Source: Saccharopolyspora elongata (GTDB lineage: Bacteria; Actinomycetota; Actinomycetes; Mycobacteriales; Pseudonocardiaceae). From it: a DNA stretch of 64,000 bases. A program made the position numbers and the translations under genes. Positions 1 to 8,237 of this stretch are shown piece by piece (the first letter of the stretch is position 1; every line of letters begins with the position of its first letter). The notes under the pieces were generated by a model. The model made no database searches, was not told the origin of the DNA, and saw only the letters and a program-made list of their open reading frames with translations. Where the stretch lies: the NCBI RefSeq assembly GCF_004348985.1, contig NZ_SMKW01000029.1, positions 1 to 64,000 of the forward strand, in the 5' to 3' direction.

Positions 1-99
1 AGGCTGCTGAGCCGGCTTGCCGGGCCTGTCGGATGAAGTGGACACGTCTATCAGGATCTCCGATCCCGCCCTCGCTCCGGCACCCGGCACTCACACCAG

Positions 100-393
100 G
101 TGTCTCATCTCATCCTGACAAAGAGGGGGTTGCGCGGCCGAGTCTTCGACGATCTCCGCCTCAGCAAGGTGCGGCTCGCCCAGGGTGAGCCGGAGGAAGC
201 GGCTGCACTTGGTCAACGTGCACTGAGCCAAGCCCAAGTGCTCAGCTCGTCGCACTCGATCAGCCGTCTGGCGACACATTCTGAGTATCTTGCAGCCCGC
301 TACGGTGACGTGGTGGCAGTCGTTGACTTTCGGTCTAACGTAGCGGACCACGTACACAGCGCATTCCCCAGAAGAAAGAACGAGCCGAAGTGA
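100..393 (+). CDS. Remnant of a TPR-type regulator C-terminus (uncertain)
   Basis: A 97-residue frame opens at a GTG and ends inside the start codon of the GNAT gene (GTGA overlap). An in-frame stop at 34-36 prevents a longer reading. Residues 18-45 (motif RLSKVRLAQGEPEEAAALGQ) look like one tetratricopeptide helix pair, as found at the C-terminus of actinomycete XRE-type regulators with TPR tails. No DNA-binding domain is present. It is most likely the end of a degraded regulator that survives because it is translationally coupled to the next gene. It could be a genuine small protein. The family assignment is pattern recognition only. Confidence 0.35.
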   Translation: MSHLILTKRGLRGRVFDDLRLSKVRLAQGEPEEAAALGQRALSQAQVLSSSHSISRLATHSEYLAARYGDVVAVVDFRSNVADHVHSAFPRRKNEPK

Positions 394-938
394 GTGAAGT
401 CGAGTTTCGTCGTGTTCCTGTCGAGGAAGCAGGCCAGCTCGGTGACGAATTGGGCGAGGTCTACAGCGAGGTGTTCTCAGAACCTCCCTACCAGTACGGG
501 GACGAGCACGTCCGCCTGTTCAAGGACCGCTTCGCGGTTCAAAATCAGCGGCCGGGTGCTGGGCTGGTAGTTGCCCGTGATTCGGCTGGCGAGATGGCTG
601 GCTTCTCATTCGGCCTGACCATGCCACCGAAAGCCCCGTGGTGGACCGACCTCACCACCGAGGTCGAACCTGGCATGACAGACGAGCCGCCTGGACGGAC
701 CTTCGTGCTGATCGAGCTACTCGTCCGCCGTCCGTGGAGGCGTGCAGGTGTGGCTGTCCGGCTCCACGACCTTCTCTTGGAAGACCGGCCCGAAGAGCGA
801 GCAACGCTCACGGTGCAACCCGCAGCTGGCCCCGCTCAGCACGCCTACGCCAGTTGGGGCTGGCGGAAGGTCGCACAAAAGCGGAATCCGTTGCCTGGCT
901 CACCGATTTTCGATGTGCTGGTCAAGGAACTCCAGTAG
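390..938 (+). CDS. GNAT-family N-acetyltransferase
   Basis: This 182-residue protein has the GNAT layout. A central strand (VLIELLVRRPWRRAGVAVRL, about residues 106-125) carries the acetyl-CoA pyrophosphate loop in the R-x-x-x-x-G/A pattern, and a C-terminal segment (YASWGWRKV) is typical of the last beta-alpha unit. GNAT enzymes move an acetyl group from acetyl-CoA to an amine. The substrate cannot be told from sequence. The GTG start overlaps the preceding stop, so the pair is translationally coupled. It is probably cytosolic, since no signal peptide is seen. The protein is complete and of normal family length. Confidence 0.75.
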   Translation: MSEVEFRRVPVEEAGQLGDELGEVYSEVFSEPPYQYGDEHVRLFKDRFAVQNQRPGAGLVVARDSAGEMAGFSFGLTMPPKAPWWTDLTTEVEPGMTDEPPGRTFVLIELLVRRPWRRAGVAVRLHDLLLEDRPEERATLTVQPAAGPAQHAYASWGWRKVAQKRNPLPGSPIFDVLVKELQ

Positions 939-1127
939 CGCTCAGCTTGATGACCGACGTCAGGCCCCAGTCCCCAGCTCCGCAGTAAACCTGCCTTGCC
1001 GATTCATTCTCAAACTGTCCGTAGATGCGAAGATCCCTGCCGGAACCTCCGGCGGGATCATTTCGTGATGGTCCAAACGGTCTCGCGGCAGGTCACTGTC
1101 AGGCCGCTCACGGCTGGTCGGTGATGT

Positions 1128-1459
1128 TCAGCGAGGCGACGTGTTCTCGTGGTCGCGGATGTATGCGAGATCGGCGACCGCGGCCGGGCGGAACCAGTTC
1201 AGCAGAGCGGCGAGTGCGTCCCCTTCAGACGGGCTGGCCGGGATCTGCCGAGTAACCAGGCTCGCTGACAGCAAGTCGACCAGCATCGACCACTCGCCGA
1301 CATGACTCAGGGTGCGGTACTCCTCCAGCCGGTCTGGGGGCGATCAGCCAGACGCTCCAGAAGTGGATGCGAATCCGCACCGAGCTTGCGCAGGTCCTCA
1401 TGGGCGACGAGCCGCGACTGATCGGCGACCTCGATCGCCACCAAGGTCTCGTCGCGGTA
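1128..1459 (-). pseudogene. Frameshifted remnant of a conserved actinomycete hypothetical protein
   Basis: Read on the minus strand, 1459-1336 gives a protein-like stretch (VAIEVADQSRLVAHEDLRKL and on to LLERLADR). The reading then continues in another frame from 1334 to the stop at 1130-1128 (DRLEEYRTLSHVGEWSMLVD through LLNWFRPAAVADLAYI). Both halves have ordinary amphipathic composition, and they join at about 1335, so a single frameshift has broken one gene. No start codon and RBS were found for the first half. The second half resembles small uncharacterised actinomycete proteins often found beside secreted-toxin-like genes. That resemblance is from memory and uncertain. Confidence 0.45.
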
Positions 1460-1492
1460 GAGCCCTGTCTATGGAATGCGTCGACAGGGCTC
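1460..1492. terminator. 10-bp perfect hairpin
   Basis: GAGCCCTGTC (1460-1469) pairs perfectly with GACAGGGCTC (1483-1492) across a 13-nt loop. It lies between the pseudogene and the acidic repeat protein gene (stop at 1589), where it could terminate minus-strand transcription. No clear U-tract follows. Confidence 0.45.
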
Positions 1493-1588
1493 TTCGCGTT
1501 ATGACATTGGGGGCGGGACCCATGCTGCATCGAGCAGAGCCATCGTCCCGTTTCCTCGACGAGGACGGGTTTTGAAGTCATCATCTCC

Positions 1589-2290
1589 TCAATAGTCCGC
1601 CGAATCGTCGTCGGACATGTCCGGCTCGGCGGAATAACCGCCATCGAGCGAGCTCGGATCGACCGAGTAACCGCCATCGAGCGAGCCCGGGTCAATGGAG
1701 TAGCCGCCGTCGGACATGCCCGGGTCGGCGGAGTAGCCGCCGTCAGTCATGCCCGGGTCGACGGAATAGCCGCTATCGGACATGCCCGGGTCGACCGAGT
1801 AGCCGCCATCGAGCGAGCTCGGATCGACCGAGTAGCCGCCGTCGAGCGTGCCCGGGTCGATCGACATGTTCGGTTCGGCGGAGTAACCGCCGCCCGACAT
1901 GTTCGCATCCGCCGACATTCCACCCATGTCGTCCGTGCCGGGGAGGCACATGCCGGCGCCCTGCTCGGACGCGGCGGCCGCGGCTCCCGCGTCAGCGGGG
2001 TCCACTTCGTGCGGGAGGTCCTCTTCGCTCACCACCTCCATGCCGCGGACCGCGTCGACGCCTTCCCCGACGATGCCGCCGATTCCGCCGCCGACCTCTC
2101 CACCTGCCCAGCCCGACCCGGGCGGGCCGAACTCCGCACCGGCAGCGCTCCCGATCACGCCGCCGATCGCTTTTCCGGCCTGCTGGCCCGCGTGCTCGTC
2201 GCTGAAGTCGCCTTCCTGGACGGGCCCGGGGAACGGGACACCGCTGTCGTTCGGATATCCAGGATTCGCTTTCGGTCCCACGTCTTGCAC
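1589..2290 (-). CDS. Acidic repeat protein of the IniB/dynamin locus
   Basis: The 233-residue product starts at a GTG behind a strong AAGGAGG site. Residues 30-85 are Gly/Ala-rich and carry a glycine-zipper-like stretch (AGKAIGGVIGSAAGAEFGPP, then GGEVGGGIGGIVGEG) that may insert into or associate with membrane. Residues 134-226 are an acidic array of an 11-residue unit of the form GGYSVDPxxLD, about seven copies. The end (DDDSADY) is also acidic. I do not recognise a family. Composition and position make it a likely accessory to the dynamin-like proteins upstream, resembling the IniB-like protein in its Tyr/Asp/Ser repeats. A strong palindrome separates it from the IniC-like gene, so it may have its own promoter. 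Confidence 0.65.
   Translation of the reverse strand: MQDVGPKANPGYPNDSGVPFPGPVQEGDFSDEHAGQQAGKAIGGVIGSAAGAEFGPPGSGWAGGEVGGGIGGIVGEGVDAVRGMEVVSEEDLPHEVDPADAGAAAAASEQGAGMCLPGTDDMGGMSADANMSGGGYSAEPNMSIDPGTLDGGYSVDPSSLDGGYSVDPGMSDSGYSVDPGMTDGGYSADPGMSDGGYSIDPGSLDGGYSVDPSSLDGGYSAEPDMSDDDSADY
1613..1891. repeat. 33-bp in-frame tandem repeats
   Basis: About seven imperfect 33-bp units encode the 11-residue GGYSxDPxxxD motif of the acidic repeat protein. Copies differ mainly at the third and at the seventh to tenth residues, so the array has diverged while keeping frame and Tyr/Asp spacing. Confidence 0.8.
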
Positions 2291-2372
2291 AGGACCCTCC
2301 TTCCCGGCCCGCCGAACCGAACGTGCGCTCCAGCACGGGTTCCGACCCGACGGGCACCGATGTTCTGCTCAA

Positions 2373-2402
2373 GCGACCCGCTGCCGTACGGCAGCGGGTC
2401 GC
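2373..2402. terminator. 30-bp perfect palindrome after the dynamin genes
   Basis: Two 14-bp arms (GCGACCCGCTGCCG and its complement) flank a 2-nt centre, 14 nt beyond the stop of the IniC-like gene. This fits an intrinsic terminator of the hsp70-iniB-iniA-iniC transcript. There is no U-tract, so an operator role cannot be excluded. Confidence 0.6.
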
Positions 2403-2415
2403 GACCACCCCGCGG

Positions 2416-3903
2416 TCACCCGGTCGGCCCGACGAGGTCGCCCAGCATTCCTTCGCAGGTGCGGATCAGGACGTGGGCGGCTGCGACCGACTGCCGCAGG
2501 CTCGCCGGGCTTTCCGCCCGGCGCTGCCAGCGGGCCAGCGCCTCCTGCGCGGCATTGCGGATCGCCCCCTGGTCGGCCTCCGGCGCCAGCCCGAGGCGGC
2601 GGGCCGGGGCGATTCCCGAACTTCCCAGCAGGCGCTCGGCTTCGGCGACCTCCTCCTCGGTGAACCCGGCGGGGTCTTGCCGCAGGGAGTTGAGCAACCG
2701 GAGCTCGGCGATCTCATGGGCGCCGGCCCACACCCGCTCCACCTCCGCGACCAGTTTTTTGTTTCCCTCCAAGGGCATTTGCCGGAGCACCGAGCCCAGC
2801 GCCTGCAACACCGACCGGGCCTTGAGCACTTCGGCCCGGGCCGCGAACTGGGTGCCCAGCGCCGCGACGAGCTGCCGCAGCCCGGAGTTCTCGATGAGCA
2901 TCGCGGCCAGCTGCGCGGAATTGCCGCACTTCCCCGACCGGATCAGTTCGATGCCCAGCCTCAGGCCGTACATGCCCAGGCGGTCCAGCAGGTGGCGCCG
3001 CCCTTCGGCGTCGACCTCGGCGGGGCAGTCCAGTTTGATGAAGCGGTCCACCGAAACCAGTGTCGGTGCCAGTTCCTCGGCCGGTGCCCTGGCCAGCAGC
3101 TCCAGCCCGTGGAATTCCTCCTCGCGCAGGGTGCGCCCGGTGTAGGCGAGCAGCCCGGTCACCGGCAGCACCGTCTGGCACAGCCGGCGCACCTGCTCGC
3201 TCTTCCGGTAGGAATCGGCCACGCGCGCCGCGCTCGCCATCGAATCCATCTTGCCCGCGCCGATCTCGTCGGCCCGCGACAGCACGCCCACTGCGTTGAC
3301 CGGCGTCGGTTGCACGATGTCGTCGTCGTGGAACGCCTCCAGCAACCGGATGTCCTCGCGGTGCGCGTAGCGCATCAGGTACAGCACCGCATCGGCCGGC
3401 GTGACCCGACCGTTCGCCGGGGTCAGGAAGTCCTGGGCCCGCTCGGAGATGTCCGTCGACACCGAACCGATCCCCGGTGTGTCGATGAGCATGAAGTTGC
3501 GCAGCGCGGTGGACGGCCACTCCACCACCAGCCGCTCCACGTCCGCGGCCCGGGCGCCGCCGAGGTCGATCTGGATGGCGCGGCTGTCCGGGCGGGCGTA
3601 CCGCACCTCGCGCGCCTCCCCCTGCCTGGGCTGCAGCACCACGCGACAACTTTCGCCGTGCTGGAACCAGGTGACGATGCGGGTGCACTCGCCCGCGTCG
3701 GTGGCCGCCAGCTCCTCGCCGATCAGCGCGTTGAGCAGGGTGGACTTGCCGGCCTTGACCTTGCCCGCGATGGCCACCCGCAGCGGCTGCCGAACCCGCA
3801 CCGCGAGGGTCCGCAGCGATGCCTCGGCCGGGGTGCCGGCGTAGGCGGTGGCCGCCGACCGGATCAACCCGTCAACCTGCTGGATGAGCGATGAGTTGTT
3901 CAT
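2416..3903 (-). CDS. Dynamin-like GTPase, IniC-like
   Basis: A 495-residue bacterial dynamin-family protein. The GTPase motifs are visible: P-loop GKVKAGKST (about 47-55), switch/G3 DTPGIGS (141-147) and a G4-like SRAD (209-212). The rest is helical, as in dynamin stalks. Mycobacterial IniA/IniC are isoniazid-induced dynamin-like proteins that act on the plasma membrane. IniC is the usual shorter partner, which fits this product being shorter than its neighbour. The ATG at 3903 has GGAGG 12 nt upstream. A GTG at 3921 is possible but has a poorer site. The gene overlaps the end of the IniA-like gene by 32 nt, so the two are co-translated and probably act as a pair at the membrane. Confidence 0.82.
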   Translation of the reverse strand: MNNSSLIQQVDGLIRSAATAYAGTPAEASLRTLAVRVRQPLRVAIAGKVKAGKSTLLNALIGEELAATDAGECTRIVTWFQHGESCRVVLQPRQGEAREVRYARPDSRAIQIDLGGARAADVERLVVEWPSTALRNFMLIDTPGIGSVSTDISERAQDFLTPANGRVTPADAVLYLMRYAHREDIRLLEAFHDDDIVQPTPVNAVGVLSRADEIGAGKMDSMASAARVADSYRKSEQVRRLCQTVLPVTGLLAYTGRTLREEEFHGLELLARAPAEELAPTLVSVDRFIKLDCPAEVDAEGRRHLLDRLGMYGLRLGIELIRSGKCGNSAQLAAMLIENSGLRQLVAALGTQFAARAEVLKARSVLQALGSVLRQMPLEGNKKLVAEVERVWAGAHEIAELRLLNSLRQDPAGFTEEEVAEAERLLGSSGIAPARRLGLAPEADQGAIRNAAQEALARWQRRAESPASLRQSVAAAHVLIRTCEGMLGDLVGPTG

Positions 3904-5764
3904 CCCGCACCCCGCCTCCACTTGCCCGGAAGAGCGTTTCTGCTTTCCTGCGCAGCACTGCCACGGACTTGCGGGCCTGCTCCATCTCGGGCAGGCGGCG
4001 CTCCCGCTGGTCCTTGTCGGCCTGCAACGACTTCTTCGCCGCCGCCACCGACTGCGCCGCCGCGTTCTGCAGTTCCGCCGCGCGTTCGGAATAGCCCTGC
4101 CGCATCTCGCGCTGCATCCGGCGGATGGTGTCCTTGGAGTCCTTGGCGATGTGGAACTTCAGGTCCTCGGTGTACTGGTTGACCGCCGCCTTGGCCTTCT
4201 GGCGGCGTTCCTGCACGTCGCGCTTGGCCCCGGAGCGCAGTCCGCCGACGCCGCTGAGAACGCCGAAGGCCATCGACACCGGGTTCATCCCGGACATCAG
4301 CGCCACCCGGCCCACGGTCTTGAACAGCAGCATGCCGGTGCGCATCCCCTTGGTCTTCAGGCTGGCCTTGACGATCTCGACGTCCCCGGCCGCCTCCTCC
4401 AGCTCCTTGATCAGCTCCGTGGGGGCCTCCGCGCGCACTTCGACCTCGGTGCCCTGCTGGTCCTCGGCGAACTGCTCGGCCACCGACTTGCCGAGCTCGG
4501 CGACACGTTGCTGGAGCATCGTGTAGTTCTCCACCACCTCCGCGGTCAGCCGACGCCGCATCCACGCCTGGATCTCCTCCCAGGTCTTCGCCGGATCTCC
4601 CTCGTCGATCGCCTTGTTGGCCTCCCTGGTGAGGTCCCGGAACCGCCGCCGCATGTCGAAGTCCACATCGGACGAGATGTTGCCGAAGCCGTCGCCGAGC
4701 GTCTGCTGCCAACGCGCCCCGGCGGCGCGCAACGACGCGGCCTTCCTGCCCGCCTCCTGCAGCTTCGCGACGAGCTCCTTGCCCTGCTCGGGGTCGGCCA
4801 ACGCCTTGTGCCGGGCCGCCAGCACCTGGTCGACCTGGTCCAGCACGTCGTGGAAGTTCGCGGTGACCGCGGTCAGGGTGAGCCGTTCGATGTTGGCGAC
4901 CACTTTCTGCCCGAGGTAGGCCAGCAGCGGCACGCAACCGGACTCCGCGAACAACCGCTTGTCGCGTTTGAGCGCGGCCTGCGCCTGCAACGCGGTGGCC
5001 ACCGGGAACACCGGGACCTCCAGCCCCGCGGCGCGCAGGTGCGCCTTGTCCTGCTCGACGATCTGCCGCCACTGCGGATAGAGGTCGATCTTCGTCACCG
5101 CGCAGACCACGCTCGGGCAGAGGTTCTTCGCGGATTTGAGCAGTTCGATCTCCGTGGCGGTGAGTTCCTGCGCGGCGTCGGTGGCGAACACCAGCGCGTC
5201 GGCGGCCGACAGCACGCCGTAGGTGGGTGCCTCCGCCGTCTCGCTCAGGCCGCCGACCGGCGTGTCCACGAAGGTCACGCCCTGCGACAGCAGCTGGTTC
5301 GGGATGCCCACGTCCACCCACATCAACTTGCCGCCCTTGTCGTTCGGCGGAGCCTCGGTGACCTGCCTGGGGATTTCGCGCATCGGCGCGGCCACCCGGC
5401 TGGCCTCCTTCTTGCCGTTGCCGCTCGGCTGGTAGGTCAACGTGACGGTGGGCTTCTCGGCATAGGTGATCGACATCGGCACGGCGGTGGACGCGGTGTC
5501 CACCACCGGGCAGATCGGCACGTTGACCAACGCGTTGACCAGCGAGCTCTTGCCCTTCTTGAATTCGCCGACCACGACGATGCGGATCAACCGCCTCTTC
5601 CGGTCGGCCAAGTGCTTCCGGTCCGCGTTCAACCGCCGGACCAAGTCCTTGCGCCCGCTCTTCTCGGCGAGCCTGCTGGCCGCGGCCAGGACGGCTTCGA
5701 CGCCGTCCACCCAGTGCGCGGAGCCCCCCTCGGGGGGCTTGGGTTGCTGCGATGGCCCTGTCAT
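3872..5764 (-). CDS. Dynamin-like GTPase, IniA-like
   Basis: This 630-residue protein has a dynamin GTPase domain: P-loop GEFKKGKSS (66-74), DTPVGG (167-172) and TKID (224-227). Long charged helices follow. Residues about 476-512 form a hydrophobic, Gly-rich segment (TGMLLFKTVGRVALMSGMNP and on), in the place where IniA-type proteins carry a membrane-inserting paddle. The C-terminal 110 residues are strongly charged coiled coil. IniA has been shown to tubulate or fuse membranes, and a similar membrane-remodelling role is inferred. It sits 52 nt after the IniB-like gene and overlaps the IniC-like gene, giving the order iniB-iniA-iniC known from mycobacteria. Confidence 0.82.
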   Translation of the reverse strand: MTGPSQQPKPPEGGSAHWVDGVEAVLAAASRLAEKSGRKDLVRRLNADRKHLADRKRRLIRIVVVGEFKKGKSSLVNALVNVPICPVVDTASTAVPMSITYAEKPTVTLTYQPSGNGKKEASRVAAPMREIPRQVTEAPPNDKGGKLMWVDVGIPNQLLSQGVTFVDTPVGGLSETAEAPTYGVLSAADALVFATDAAQELTATEIELLKSAKNLCPSVVCAVTKIDLYPQWRQIVEQDKAHLRAAGLEVPVFPVATALQAQAALKRDKRLFAESGCVPLLAYLGQKVVANIERLTLTAVTANFHDVLDQVDQVLAARHKALADPEQGKELVAKLQEAGRKAASLRAAGARWQQTLGDGFGNISSDVDFDMRRRFRDLTREANKAIDEGDPAKTWEEIQAWMRRRLTAEVVENYTMLQQRVAELGKSVAEQFAEDQQGTEVEVRAEAPTELIKELEEAAGDVEIVKASLKTKGMRTGMLLFKTVGRVALMSGMNPVSMAFGVLSGVGGLRSGAKRDVQERRQKAKAAVNQYTEDLKFHIAKDSKDTIRRMQREMRQGYSERAAELQNAAAQSVAAAKKSLQADKDQRERRLPEMEQARKSVAVLRRKAETLFRASGGGVRDEQLIAHPAG

Positions 5765-5816
5765 TGCCGCCCACCCGACCCCGTTACCGTCAAAGTCCTC
5801 TGTGGATGTTCATCGG

Positions 5817-8237
5817 TCAGAACCCGAAGAAGTCGCTGATGGCGTCGCCGGCGTCCTCCAGGGCACCGCCGACGTCGTCGACCACGTCGGTCGCCGTCTC
5901 CGCGGCGTCGTCGAACACATCGCCCGCCGCCGTGCCGAAATCGGTGAAGGTGTCACCGATGTCGCTGACCGCCTCCGTGCTGAAATCCCAGACGTCCGTG
6001 AGCTCGTCGTCGAATCCGATGTCGGTCACCACGTCCCAGGCGGCGTCACCGACCGCGTCGGCGGCGTCGTCGATGGCATCGTCGATACCGGCGTCGCCGA
6101 GCCATTCGCCGAACTCGCTGCCGAGCCAGCCACCGGCTGCGGCTCCCAGCGGCCCAAGGAAAACCCCGCCGATCGTCGCGCCCGCGACTCCGCCGACCGC
6201 CGCGCTGTAGTCGCCCTCGAGGAGGTTGTCGACGCCCGAGGCGAGGCCGCCGACGCCGAGCACGCCGCCGCCCACGTCCACCGCAGTGTCCAGCATGCCG
6301 CCCCAGTCACCGCTCAAGACCTCGGTGGCCACGTCCGCGTATTCCCCGACACCGAGCGCGTCGGCCGCCACACCAGCCGCTTCGCCGGCCAACCCGCCCC
6401 AGTCGCCGCTGAGCACGTCACCGGCCACGTCGCCGATCGGGCCGAGATCGCCGACACCGATCTCCTCGGCCGCGGTCCCGAGCAGACCGCCCCAGTCGCC
6501 GTTGTAGAAGTCGGTGGCCGCCTGGCCGAAATCGCCGACACCGAGCCCGCTGGCCACGTTGTCGGCCAGCCCGCCGATGTCCCCGCTGAGCAGACCACCA
6601 GCGACCTCGCCGAGCCCGATGTCGCCGATCGTGGTCGTCACCGAACCGGCCAGGTCACCCCACTCCCCGCCGAGCATGTCGTCGGCGACCGTGGTGAAGT
6701 CGCCGAACCCCATCCCGGACAGGGTGTCTCCGGCGTACGAACCCCAGTCGGTGCTGCCCAGCGCCTCACCGGCCAACCCCAGCGCGCCACCGGCGGCGGA
6801 GGTCGTGGCACCGACCGGACCGCCCAGCGCGTCCAAGCCGCCGACCGCACTGTCGGGCAGGATCTGCTCGGCGATCCGGAGCACCGCCGGATTCGAGAAC
6901 GGATCACCCTGCGCCCACGGCAGCGTGGTCGTAGTCGTGGTCGTGGTCGTAGTCGTGGTCCAGCCCCCGGTGTCCCAGCCACCAGCACCCAAGCCCCCGG
7001 TGTCCCAGCCCCCGCCGAACGTTCCCTCAGGGGCGAACCCGGTGTTCCAGCCTCCGCCGTCCCAGAGCCCGGACGTGTCCAAGGTCGTGTCGTACCCCGT
7101 GTCCCACAGGTCCTGCCCGGGCTCGCTGAGCAAGCCGCCTGAAGTCTCGTCCATCGCCGGTTCGGTAGTGGCCGGTTCGGTGGTGGCCGGTTCGGTGTAG
7201 CCGGAGAAGTCATCCTGGACGCCCGTCTCGGCCGCAGTGCCGGCTCCGAGCGGCTCCCGCATGTCCTCGCCGCCGAAGTACCCGGTCGGACCCGCTACGC
7301 CGCGGGCGTCGAGGTCGCGCAGCCTGTCAAGGTCCTCCTGGCTGAGATCCTGCTGTTCCGCTGCCAGGCCCGCATCTTGCGTCGTCGAGTAGTCCGGGTG
7401 CTCGTACTCGGTGTGGGGTTTCAAGCTTTCGTAACCCGGCTCAGCCGGCTGCACGTCATCCCACGCCCCGCGCTCCGGCTGCTCGTACTCGGTATGCGGT
7501 TTCAAGCTTTCGTAACCCGGCTCAGCCGGCTGCACGTCATCCCACGCCCCGCGCCCCGGGTGCTCGTACTCGGTATGCGGTCCCAAACTCTCGTAGCCGG
7601 GCTCAGCCGGTTCCACCTCCGGCTGTGCCCCGGCCCCGGGGTGCTCGTATTCCGCCTCGGAAGCCCAGGTTTCACCCTCCGGGAGCTTGTAATCCAGGGT
7701 CGTGTACTCGCCGGTGTCGGAAGTCTCCTCGGCAGGTTGGTAGACGTCCTCCGTCGAGTAATCGGAAGTCTCCGCGGCCACATCCGTCGTCTCGGCTCCG
7801 GAGTCCGCCGGCTCGTCGACCGCGTAATCGGATGGATCGATGTAAGCGATGTCGGTTGAGTCCCCGGCGGTGTCGTAGTCCGCCGTGTCGGCGGTGTCGT
7901 AGTCGGACGTCTCGGCAGTGTCGTAGTCGGACGTCTCGGCAGTGTCGTAGTCGGACGTCTCGGCAGTGTCGTAGTCGGACGTCTCGGCAGTGTCGTAGTC
8001 GGACGTCTCGGCGGTGTAGTCCGTCTCGGCTGAGTAATCGGTATCTGCCGAGTAGTCCGTCTCGGTCGACATATCGGTTTCGGCGGAGTAGTCCGTCGTT
8101 TCCGCTGCCGTGTAATCCGTCGTTTCCTCGGCAGAGAAGTCCGTGGTCTCGTCGCCGGCACCCGTGTCAGCGACCATCTCCTCGTCCATGTCTTCCCGCC
8201 TCGTGTCGTGGGTGCTCGTCCACCCGGACGCCATCAC
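5817..8237 (-). CDS. IniB-like low-complexity protein
   Basis: An 806-residue protein in the iniB position. Its N-terminal 130 residues are Asp/Thr/Ser/Glu/Tyr-rich with five copies of an 8-residue ETSDYDTA unit. Residues about 195-290 contain a 27-residue repeat with the core PGYESLKPHTEYEHP. A 12-residue poly-Thr run (about 424-435) separates this from a 370-residue Gly/Ala/Asp-rich C-terminal half with recurring SGDWGG motifs and Val-Gly-Leu stretches. Mycobacterial IniB is also Gly/Ala-rich and of unclear function. The GTG at 8237 overlaps the Hsp70 stop (GTGATG). A start at the ATG at 8189, just before the repeats, is equally plausible. No signal peptide is evident, so cell-surface placement is inference. 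Confidence 0.65.
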   Translation of the reverse strand: MMASGWTSTHDTRREDMDEEMVADTGAGDETTDFSAEETTDYTAAETTDYSAETDMSTETDYSADTDYSAETDYTAETSDYDTAETSDYDTAETSDYDTAETSDYDTAETSDYDTADTADYDTAGDSTDIAYIDPSDYAVDEPADSGAETTDVAAETSDYSTEDVYQPAEETSDTGEYTTLDYKLPEGETWASEAEYEHPGAGAQPEVEPAEPGYESLGPHTEYEHPGRGAWDDVQPAEPGYESLKPHTEYEQPERGAWDDVQPAEPGYESLKPHTEYEHPDYSTTQDAGLAAEQQDLSQEDLDRLRDLDARGVAGPTGYFGGEDMREPLGAGTAAETGVQDDFSGYTEPATTEPATTEPAMDETSGGLLSEPGQDLWDTGYDTTLDTSGLWDGGGWNTGFAPEGTFGGGWDTGGLGAGGWDTGGWTTTTTTTTTTTTLPWAQGDPFSNPAVLRIAEQILPDSAVGGLDALGGPVGATTSAAGGALGLAGEALGSTDWGSYAGDTLSGMGFGDFTTVADDMLGGEWGDLAGSVTTTIGDIGLGEVAGGLLSGDIGGLADNVASGLGVGDFGQAATDFYNGDWGGLLGTAAEEIGVGDLGPIGDVAGDVLSGDWGGLAGEAAGVAADALGVGEYADVATEVLSGDWGGMLDTAVDVGGGVLGVGGLASGVDNLLEGDYSAAVGGVAGATIGGVFLGPLGAAAGGWLGSEFGEWLGDAGIDDAIDDAADAVGDAAWDVVTDIGFDDELTDVWDFSTEAVSDIGDTFTDFGTAAGDVFDDAAETATDVVDDVGGALEDAGDAISDFFGF
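6928..6965. repeat. GTGGTC/GTAGTC hexanucleotide tract
   Basis: A short tandem run of Thr codons read on the minus strand encodes the poly-Thr linker of the IniB-like protein. Such tracts are prone to length change by slippage, always in frame when whole codons are gained or lost. Confidence 0.7.
7401..7640. repeat. 81-bp tandem repeats
   Basis: Three successive units start at 7401, 7482 and 7563. They encode the 27-residue module with YESLKPHTEYEHP in the IniB-like protein. Near-identity at DNA level suggests recent duplication or gene conversion. Confidence 0.8.
7897..8016. repeat. 24-bp tandem repeats
   Basis: About five near-identical copies of a 24-bp unit (TCGTAGTCGGACGTCTCGGC plus AGTG) encode the ETSDYDTA octapeptide array of the IniB-like protein. 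Identity is too high for ancient divergence, so copy number is likely to vary between strains. Confidence 0.8.

Noticed and set aside
2323-5839. Long plus-strand open frames (523 and 663 residues) opposite the dynamin genes
   Set aside because: High GC opens antisense frames. Their composition is Arg/His/Gln/Pro-rich and unpatterned, while the minus strand has clear GTPase motifs.
7401-8016. Direct repeats considered as a CRISPR array
   Set aside because: Units are adjacent without unique spacers and keep the reading frame, so they are coding tandem repeats.
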